From: Candidatus Falkowbacteria bacterium CG10_big_fil_rev_8_21_14_0_10_43_10
GTDB lineage: Bacteria; Patescibacteriota; Patescibacteriia; Patescibacteriales; XYC2-FULL-47-12
Reading direction: 5' to 3'
DNA: 11,998 bases
NCBI GenBank assembly: GCA_002773655.1
Contig: PFAR01000018.1
Location: 8,884 to 20,881, forward strand
In this document: piece after piece, positions 6,637 through 11,572 of the stretch
Layout of the letters: each line of letters begins with the position of its first letter
Numbering within the stretch: the stretch's first letter is position 1
Position numbers and translations under genes: made by a program
The notes under the pieces: generated by a model
Told to the model about the DNA's origin: nothing
The model's database searches: none
What the model saw: only the letters and a program-made list of their open reading frames with translations

Positions 6637-6709
6637 GGAACAAATAATTTAAAATACTAAAAGTGGGAGATTAACTAAAATATTGCTAATCGCTACCACC
6701 ACAATCATT

Positions 6710-7384
6710 ATGAGCAAACGCATGAATGAGTTAAAAAAGCTCGTTGATAAAACAAAGCTTTATCCAATTGAAGAAGCTGTTAAGTTAGTTAAACAGACTT
6801 CTAAAACTAAATTTGACGCGAACGTGGAACTGCACGCCCGGCTGGGCATTGACCCGAAAAAAGGAGAACAGCAGGTCCGCGCGTCAATTACCCTGCCGAA
6901 AGGCGCGGGAAAGAAAAAAATAATCGCCGCCTTTGTCGGACCTAACGACGAAAAAAAGGCAAAAGAAGCCGGAGCTGACATCTTCGGCGGAGAAGAACTG
7001 ATTAAAAAAATAATTACCACCAAAAAAACTGATTTTGACATCGCGGTGGCGACGCCCGAGATGATGAAAACGCTTGCCCCAGCCGCGAAAATTTTAGGCC
7101 CGCGCGGCCTGATGCCTTCGCCGAAAAACAACACGGTAACGCCGAATATCAAAGCCGCGATTGAAGAGATTAAAAAAGGAAAAAATGATTTTAAAAATGA
7201 CGCTGGTGGAAATGTTCACTTGGTAATCGGCAAAATATCCTTTGATGACAAGGATTTAGCCGCCAACCTCCAGGCGGCCATTGAGGCTATAAAGAAAGCC
7301 AAACCGGCATCCTCCAAAGGAACTTACTTGCTGGGTGTCAGCATCTGCTCCGGTATGGGACCGGGAATAAAAGTGCAATTATAA
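6710..7384 (+). CDS. rplA: 50S ribosomal protein uL1
   Basis: 224 residues from the ATG at 6710, close to the usual length. L1 forms the mobile stalk near the ribosomal E site and commonly represses its own operon by binding the mRNA. The start (MSKRMNELKKLVDKTKLYPIEEAVKLVK), the segment VELHARLGIDPKKGEQQVRASITLP, the hallmark LGPRGLMPSPKNNTVT, and the C-terminal YLLGVSICSGMGPGIKV all match the family. The frame opens upstream at a TTG (6683), but that extension has no L1 similarity. The gene is followed by a strong terminator; rplJ and rplL do not follow. The gap from rplK is 155 bp and holds the hairpin at 6562-6636 plus AT-rich sequence. Confidence 0.95.
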   Translation: MSKRMNELKKLVDKTKLYPIEEAVKLVKQTSKTKFDANVELHARLGIDPKKGEQQVRASITLPKGAGKKKIIAAFVGPNDEKKAKEAGADIFGGEELIKKIITTKKTDFDIAVATPEMMKTLAPAAKILGPRGLMPSPKNNTVTPNIKAAIEEIKKGKNDFKNDAGGNVHLVIGKISFDDKDLAANLQAAIEAIKKAKPASSKGTYLLGVSICSGMGPGIKVQL

Positions 7385-7404
7385 TTTATAAGCTACAAGT
7401 CATA

Positions 7405-7440
7405 AAATATGGGGTTAAAAACCTCATATTTTTATTTTTT
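7405..7440 (+). terminator. Rho-independent terminator after rplA
   Basis: AAATATGGGGTT (7405-7416) pairs with AACCTCATATTT (7420-7431), a 12-bp stem with one G-U pair and an AAA loop, followed by a T-rich tract to 7440. It closes the secE-rplA unit. The remaining gap to 7612 holds a weak TAAGATA/TATCTTA inverted pair (7462-7468, 7488-7494), a DnaA-box match and a promoter; I see no gene in it. Confidence 0.85.
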
Positions 7441-7491
7441 GCTTTTTTGGTTTTAATTTGTTAAGATATTGAGACCAAAAAGAGCGCTATC

Positions 7492-7500
7492 TTATCCACA
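7492..7500 (+). promoter_or_regulatory. Single perfect DnaA-box match (TTATCCACA) upstream of the thymidylate module
   Basis: TTATCCACA matches the high-affinity bacterial DnaA box exactly. It is isolated; the only near match I found is TGTGCATAT at 2873-2881 beside gyrB (8 of 9). One box does not make an origin. It lies about 60 bp upstream of the promoter-like site at 7561-7588, so DnaA-linked control of nucleotide genes is possible, but chance cannot be excluded. Confidence 0.3.
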
Positions 7501-7560
7501 CTGTTAGCTAGCTTCGCAATTAATAGTGCAAGCGCCGTGCTGTTTAATCACACGGAATAA

Positions 7561-7588
7561 TGGACAATCAAGGAGATTTATTTATACT
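7561..7588 (+). promoter_or_regulatory. Promoter of the dCMP deaminase gene
   Basis: TGGACA (7561-7566, 5/6 to TTGACA) and TATACT (7583-7588, 5/6 to TATAAT) are 16 bases apart. The expected start near 7595 leaves about 18 nt before the ATG at 7613 and excludes the upstream in-frame extension, which would begin before the promoter. Confidence 0.5.
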
Positions 7589-7612
7589 CTTTATTTTTTT
7601 ACTCTAAAATTT

Positions 7613-8263
7613 ATGGAAAACGAACAAAAGTATCATCGCCCTTCCTGGGACGAATATTTTATGGATATCACAAAAATCATCGGCGAACGAGGAACTTGCG
7701 ACCGTTGCCGAGGCGGCTGCGTTATAACAAAGGATAAAAGAATTGTTGCTACCGGCTATATCGGCTCTCCCATCGGAACGCCGCACTGTGATGATGTCGG
7801 CCATGAAATGCATACCGTTACCCAGGAAAACGGCCAGCAGTCCCGCCATTGCATCCGCACCACTCATGCCGAACAAAACGCGATTTGCCAAGCCGCCCGA
7901 GTAGGAGTTTCTGTTGAAAACGGCACCCTTTATACTAAAATGACTCCGTGTTATGTCTGCGGTAAAATGATAGTTAACGCCGGCATTAAGCGAGTTGTAT
8001 GTGAGCAAGACTACCATGGCGGAGCGCGCTCAAAAGAAATATTCAAAGAAGCCGGAATTGAATTTATACTCCTTAATGAAATAATGACGACTTACGCCGA
8101 CATGACTCCCGAAAAAAAAACACTGCCAACTCCGACACAGCCCGAAACTGTCCAAAGCGAAAAAATTAATTCCGTTAGTTTTATTAATGAACAGCCGGCT
8201 GAATTAAAGAAAGACGATGAAGAACCGAGCCAGTTTATTTTTGAAAATATCCCGATGAATTAA
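7613..8263 (+). CDS. Zinc-dependent dCMP (deoxycytidylate) deaminase, ComEB-like
   Basis: 216 residues from the ATG at 7613. dCMP deaminase converts dCMP to dUMP, the substrate of thymidylate synthase. The catalytic zinc motif is complete: HAE at 85-87 (Glu87 as proton shuttle) and PCYVC at 112-116. The family region TCDRCRGGCVITKDKRIVATGY (29-49), then GSPIGTPHCDDVGHEMH (51-67), contains the extra Cys/His residues that bind a second structural zinc in ComEB-type enzymes. Residues from about 160 on (TPEKKTLPTPTQPETVQSE) form a low-complexity, probably disordered tail beyond the usual 150-170-residue enzyme. thyX follows 83 bp later on the same strand, so the product is probably used by the next gene. 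A riboflavin- or cytidine-deaminase role is unlikely given the dCMP-type motif spacing. Confidence 0.9.
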   Translation: MENEQKYHRPSWDEYFMDITKIIGERGTCDRCRGGCVITKDKRIVATGYIGSPIGTPHCDDVGHEMHTVTQENGQQSRHCIRTTHAEQNAICQAARVGVSVENGTLYTKMTPCYVCGKMIVNAGIKRVVCEQDYHGGARSKEIFKEAGIEFILLNEIMTTYADMTPEKKTLPTPTQPETVQSEKINSVSFINEQPAELKKDDEEPSQFIFENIPMN

Positions 8264-8265
8264 CG

Positions 8266-8279
8266 GTTAAAATTTTAAC
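8266..8279. repeat. 14-bp perfect palindrome after the dCMP deaminase stop
   Basis: GTTAAAATTTTAAC is its own reverse complement, 2 bp after the stop codon. It could be an operator half of the region before thyX, or a chance AT-rich palindrome. Confidence 0.3.
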
Positions 8280-8308
8280 ACAATAAAGTATTATTTGCAT
8301 ATTCGTAC

Positions 8309-8336
8309 GTGATTAGTAATCAGCAGGTGATTAATC
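8309..8336. promoter_or_regulatory. Operator-like cluster upstream of thyX
   Basis: GTGATTA occurs at 8309-8315 and again at 8327-8333. The first copy begins the palindrome TGATTAGTAATCA (8310-8322), and the second overlaps the palindrome GATTAATC (8329-8336). This spacing of about 18 bp, just upstream of the start codon, resembles a dimeric repressor or activator site. No regulator gene is nearby. Confidence 0.35.
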
Positions 8337-8346
8337 TTATAATTAT

Positions 8347-9642
8347 ATGGCAAACATCTTTCTTTATGATGAGTTCAGCCCGGAAGATACGGCGATGATG
8401 CAGGCGCTCTATTCACGCAGCCCGCAAAGTGTGGTTGAGCACGTTGAAAAAGTAAAGCAGAGCGGCTCAAAAAAATTCATGGAACGCTTTTATGTCGGCT
8501 ATGGGCACCAAAGCATCGCGGACTGCGGCAGCACTACTCTATTTATCGAACAGATCAGCATTCTGGCGGATAAGGCGATTCAGGACTGGCCATTATACTC
8601 CGGGCAGGAAACTTCCACTCGCTATGTTGATATGTCCAAACAGCCGATTATTGACCCGATTAACACTTCGGAATCAAGGGCTATCCTAAGCGCCTGGATG
8701 AAATTTTATTTAAACAGCCAGCCAAAGGTGGAGGAATATATCAAACAAAAATATCCGCGGCAGGAAGGGGAAAAAGAATCTGTCTACGACAAAGCGGTTA
8801 AGGCGCGCGCCTTTGACAGCTTGCGCGGATTCCTGCCGGCCGGAATCACCACTCAATTAAGCTGGCACACCAATTTAAGGCAAGCCTGGGATAAGCTTTC
8901 CCTGCTGCGCCACCATCCCTTGCCGGAAGTCAGGATTATTGCCGAAAAAATTTACAAATTGCTCAAAGGGAAATACCCTTCTAGCTTCAGCCATATTTTA
9001 GACGAGCGGCAAGAGGAATACCGCTGCCGAATTAATAATGAATATAACTACTACCGCCCCAGCTACATGCCCGCCTCTTTTTTCTATTCCACTTCAATCA
9101 CGGCTGAACAGTTAGAACCTTACCAATCGCTCTTCCGGTCCCGTCCGGAAAAAACCGGATTGCCGCACTTTCTAGCGGAACTGGGAGTGATAACTTTTAA
9201 TTTTCTGATGGACTATGGTTCATTCCGCGATATTCAAAGGCACCGCAACGGCATCTGCCGCATGCCGCTTTTAACCACTGATTTCGGCTTTAACTCATGG
9301 TATTTAGAGCAATTGCCATACGAGCTACAGCCGGAGGCGGAACAGTTAATATCCAGCCAAAAGCAAGCTATTGCCCAGCTTAACGCCGCTCTGGAGATAA
9401 AACAGTACTATATCGCCCTGGGATTCAATGTCGCCTGCCGCAATACCTACAGCCTGCCGGCGGCGGTTTATGTGGCGGAACTGCGTTCCGGAAAAGGAGT
9501 CCACCCGACCCTGCGCAAAATTGCCCATCAGATGCATTATGCTATAATGGAAATATACCCGGAGATGAAAATGCTGACCGATTTGGACCCGGATGAATGG
9601 GACGTTAGAAGAGGGTTGGCGGATATTACGCAAAAGAATTAA
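8347..9642 (+). CDS. thyX: Double-length FAD-dependent thymidylate synthase-like protein (two ThyX-type halves)
   Basis: 431 residues, about twice the usual 220-250 of ThyX, which methylates dUMP to dTMP using methylenetetrahydrofolate, NADPH and FAD. Half 1 (about 50-205) has GHQSIADCGSTTLFIEQIS (54-72), then DWPLYSGQETSTRY (80-93). This aligns with the ThyX signature RHRxxSxNExSxRY but has lost RHR and kept the Ser, Glu, Ser and RY. LPAGITTQLSWHTNLRQ (163-179) follows. Half 2 (about 275-405) has RDIQRHRNGICRMPL (294-308), keeping RHR (298-300) but losing the Ser/Glu part, then LPAAVYVAELRSGKGVHPTLRKIAH (370-394). The halves thus carry complementary pieces of one motif. Neighbours support thymidylate synthesis; no thyA is seen here. 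Whether it is catalytic cannot be told from sequence alone. No Shine-Dalgarno at the proper distance. Confidence 0.8.
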   Translation: MANIFLYDEFSPEDTAMMQALYSRSPQSVVEHVEKVKQSGSKKFMERFYVGYGHQSIADCGSTTLFIEQISILADKAIQDWPLYSGQETSTRYVDMSKQPIIDPINTSESRAILSAWMKFYLNSQPKVEEYIKQKYPRQEGEKESVYDKAVKARAFDSLRGFLPAGITTQLSWHTNLRQAWDKLSLLRHHPLPEVRIIAEKIYKLLKGKYPSSFSHILDERQEEYRCRINNEYNYYRPSYMPASFFYSTSITAEQLEPYQSLFRSRPEKTGLPHFLAELGVITFNFLMDYGSFRDIQRHRNGICRMPLLTTDFGFNSWYLEQLPYELQPEAEQLISSQKQAIAQLNAALEIKQYYIALGFNVACRNTYSLPAAVYVAELRSGKGVHPTLRKIAHQMHYAIMEIYPEMKMLTDLDPDEWDVRRGLADITQKN

Positions 9643-9643
9643 A

Positions 9644-9741
9644 TTTGTCATCCCGAGTCCCTCGGCTACGCTCGGGATAAACTGAGCCGAGGGATATGTA
9701 AATTATATTTCTCAGTCGCTTCACTCCTTCGAAATGACAAA
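9644..9741. mobile_element. MITE/REP-like repeat element (98 bp) between thyX and the kinase gene
   Basis: Terminal inverted repeats TTTGTCAT (9644-9651) and ATGACAAA (9734-9741) enclose a GC-rich stretch with CCCTCGGCT (9659-9667) pairing with AGCCGAGGG (9685-9693) and a competing CCCGAG/CTCGGG pair (9652-9657, 9671-9676). The words GTCATCCCGAG, CTTCACTCCTTCGAAATGAC and the overall plan match a type of extragenic repeat I know from many bacterial genomes. It encodes nothing. It begins 2 bp after the thyX stop and ends 7 bp before the next ATG. Confidence 0.7.
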
Positions 9742-9748
9742 ATAATAT

Positions 9749-10312
9749 ATGAATAATAAAATTATATTAGGGCTGGTTGGCGAGATAGCCAGCGGCAAAG
9801 ACACCTTAGTTGACTATCTGAAAAAAAAGCATCAAGCTACCACCCATAAATTTTCCGCTTCCCTGCGCGATATTTTAGAAAGAATATACCTTGATATCAG
9901 CCGGGAAAATATGCAAAAGCTTTCGCAAATTTTACGGGAAAACTTCAGCCAAAACCTTTTGTCAAAAGTGATTGCTGAAGACGTAAAAAAAGACAGTAAT
10001 AAAATTATTGTTATCAATGGGGTGCGCCGGCTGACCGACATTGAGTATTTAAAACAGTTGCCTGAATTTGCACTGGTTTATGTAACGGCTGATCTGGAAA
10101 AACGCTATGCCAGAATAGCCGGGCGCAATGAAAACAAGGATGACCGAAATAAAACTTTGGAGCAATTCAAGCTGGACAACGAAGCGGAGGCGGAACAGCA
10201 AATTCCGGAAGTGGCTAAAATAGCTAAATATAAAATAGATAATGATGGAACTTTTGCAGAACTGTACGGGCAGATTGATACTATAATAAAATCACTACAA
10301 ATTACAAATTAA
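9749..10312 (+). CDS. Small P-loop kinase, dephospho-CoA kinase/deoxynucleoside monophosphate kinase-like
   Basis: 187 residues. The start is MNNKIILGLVGEIASGKDT, with a Walker A loop GEIASGKDT at 11-19. A likely substrate segment follows (HKFSASLRDILERIYLD, about 33-49), then a strand carrying INGVRRLTDIEYLKQL (about 89-104), and an Arg-rich lid-like region (LEKRYARIAGRNENKDDRNK, about 116-135). The order fits the NMP-kinase/dephospho-CoA kinase branch of P-loop proteins (AAA_17/AAA_18-type). I cannot name the substrate. Its place between ThyX and thymidylate kinase suggests phosphorylation of a nucleotide such as dCMP, dUMP or another dNMP, but CoaE-like activity is not excluded. The last six codons and the stop lie inside the palindrome at 10294-10361. 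No Shine-Dalgarno. Confidence 0.65.
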   Translation: MNNKIILGLVGEIASGKDTLVDYLKKKHQATTHKFSASLRDILERIYLDISRENMQKLSQILRENFSQNLLSKVIAEDVKKDSNKIIVINGVRRLTDIEYLKQLPEFALVYVTADLEKRYARIAGRNENKDDRNKTLEQFKLDNEAEAEQQIPEVAKIAKYKIDNDGTFAELYGQIDTIIKSLQITN

Positions 10313-10361
10313 ATACAAATATACAAATTTGTATATTTGTAAAAAATTTGTAATTTGTAGT
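10294..10361. repeat. 68-bp near-perfect palindrome overlapping the end of the kinase gene
   Basis: The two 34-bp arms (10294-10327 and 10328-10361) are exact inverted copies except for a 3-bp A-A opposition in the middle (10311-10313 opposite 10342-10344). It is AT-only apart from regularly spaced G/C bases (ACTACAAATTACAAATT, then TACAAATATACAAA). The left arm encodes the C-terminal SLQITN and stop of the preceding gene. The arms meet with no spacer, so it would extrude as a cruciform or make a very stable RNA hairpin with a minimal loop. Confidence 0.85.
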
Positions 10362-10390
10362 ATAAAGGAGGTATCGCATACCTTTTTTAT
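10362..10390 (+). promoter_or_regulatory. Hairpin burying a strong Shine-Dalgarno just before the thymidylate kinase start
   Basis: ATAAAGGAGGTAT (10362-10374) pairs with ATACCTTTTTTAT (10378-10390) around a CGC loop: 13 pairs in RNA, two of them G-U. It contains AAAGGAGGT, the only consensus Shine-Dalgarno in the window, 19 nt from the ATG at 10392 and fully paired. It directly abuts the palindrome ending at 10361. Two readings are possible: a translational on/off hairpin for tmk, or a terminator (the T6 run is at 10383-10388) for the upstream genes. Confidence 0.5.
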
Positions 10391-10391
10391 T

Positions 10392-11489
10392 ATGCAAAAA
10401 ACTAGAGGCAAATTTATAGTTATCGACGGCACTGACGGGTCCGGCAAAGCTACCCAAACCCAGCTGCTGGTTGAACGGCTGTCTGCCGCCGGCTATGGCG
10501 TGGTAATGGCTGATTTTCCCCAATACGGCAAAAGGTCGGCCGGTTTAGTTGAACAATACCTGAACGGCACCTACGGCAATGCCGAGGAGGTCGGGCCCTA
10601 CCGGGCATCAATTTTTTATGCAGTTGACCGCTATGACGCCAGTTTTCAAATCCGCCGCTGGCTGATCGAGGGAAAAATAGTAATTTCCAACCGCTATGTT
10701 ACCGCCAATATGGCTCACCAGGGCGGAAAAATAAAAGACCGGCAAAAGCGGCGGGAGTATTTTAAATGGCTCTTCCAGCTTGAATACGGCCTGTTTAATA
10801 TTCCCCGCCCTGATTTAAATATTATCCTGCATGTTGACGCGGCCATCGCCCAAAAATTAGTTGACAAGAAAGGCATCCGCAGCTATCTCAAAGGGGAAAA
10901 AAGGGATATCCACGAAGCCGACATCAACCACCTGCGCGAAGCGGAAAAAGTATATCTGGAAATAGCCAGGTCGTTTTCTGATTGTGAACTGGTTGAATGC
11001 ACCGCCGCCGGCCGGATTATGCCGCGCCAAAAAATTAACGACCTTATCTGGGAAAGCCTCCGGCCGAAACTGAATCTGGCAGTGAAAAAATCTGTTAAAA
11101 CAGAATATGCTGAGGAAGAGGAAAATATAGAAAATAGCTTGATAGGCTATCAAAGAGAAGATATTGCTGGTTCTAAACAATCTAATGTTCACCTTTTCAA
11201 AACCGAACCAAACACTGCCTTGGAAGCAATCTTAGCTACAACCTTGGGAGTAAAGGTGATTGTTGATAAACAAAGAGATATTTATTTTATAGGAAATGTA
11301 AAGTTTCATGTTGATGAAGTTCAAGGGCTCGGTTCTTTTGTTGAAGTTGAAGCTATAGATTTAGAGGGCAATATTGGAAGAGAAAAGTTGCAACAACAAT
11401 GCGATAAATATAAAGCAATGTTAGGAATTAGAGATGAAGATTTATTAGCAAAGTCATATAGCGATTTGTTATTAGAAGTTAATCATTGA
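10392..11489 (+). CDS. tmk: Thymidylate kinase joined to the C-terminal half of a CYTH domain
   Basis: 365 residues from the ATG at 10392. Residues 1-228 are a complete dTMP kinase (dTMP to dTDP): P-loop GTDGSGKAT (13-21), FPQYGKRSAGLVEQYLNG (42-59), DRYDAS (79-84), NRYVTANMAHQ (100-110), and lid KGIRSYLKGEKRDIHEAD (160-177). After a charged linker (AEEEENIEN, 240-248), residues 250-365 match the second half of CYTH/class IV adenylate cyclase domains: GYQRED, LGVKVIVDKQRDIYFIGNV, HVDEVQGLGSFVEVEA. The N-terminal CYTH half with the ExExK motif is missing, so triphosphate chemistry there is doubtful. Around codon 233 (11,088) GC drops from about 45% to about a third, and arginine changes from mainly CGC/CGG to only AGA. 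The join is either a true fusion, a recombination junction, or an assembly chimera. Plant TTM1/2 set a precedent for P-loop kinase-CYTH fusions. Confidence 0.85.
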   Translation: MQKTRGKFIVIDGTDGSGKATQTQLLVERLSAAGYGVVMADFPQYGKRSAGLVEQYLNGTYGNAEEVGPYRASIFYAVDRYDASFQIRRWLIEGKIVISNRYVTANMAHQGGKIKDRQKRREYFKWLFQLEYGLFNIPRPDLNIILHVDAAIAQKLVDKKGIRSYLKGEKRDIHEADINHLREAEKVYLEIARSFSDCELVECTAAGRIMPRQKINDLIWESLRPKLNLAVKKSVKTEYAEEEENIENSLIGYQREDIAGSKQSNVHLFKTEPNTALEAILATTLGVKVIVDKQRDIYFIGNVKFHVDEVQGLGSFVEVEAIDLEGNIGREKLQQQCDKYKAMLGIRDEDLLAKSYSDLLLEVNH

Positions 11490-11504
11490 GGAAAACGTCA
11501 GGAA

Positions 11505-11523
11505 GTTAATCCTTAGGATTAGC
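11505..11523. repeat. Short inverted repeat after the tmk-CYTH stop
   Basis: GTTAATCC (11505-11512) and GGATTAGC (11516-11523) form an 8-pair stem with one G-U and a TTA loop. No T tract follows, so it is a poor terminator; it could be an operator for the downstream gene. The rest of the 83-bp gap is AT-rich with no clear promoter. Confidence 0.3.
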
Positions 11524-11572
11524 TAAATCCAGCAATAATAAAGTTTATAAGAAATACAATTTATATAGATTT

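Noticed and set aside
5087..6640. CRISPR array suggested by repeated words (TTCGAATTAAAGG, GCGAACCTAC)
   Set aside because: Copies are few, of different length, inverted rather than direct, and not separated by regular spacers; no cas gene is near.
6661..6709. GTGGGAG before rplA as an L1-binding mimic of 23S rRNA
   Set aside because: The word is short, I see no paired two-stem structure around it, and I cannot verify a match to the rRNA site.
8338..8343. Perfect TATAAT just before the thyX ATG
   Set aside because: The start would fall about 3 bases inside the gene and there is no matching -35 box 16-18 bases upstream.
8347..9642. ThyX as two adjacent genes or a frameshifted gene
   Set aside because: The frame is open throughout, the halves are joined without a restart context, and each half has diverged in a complementary way.
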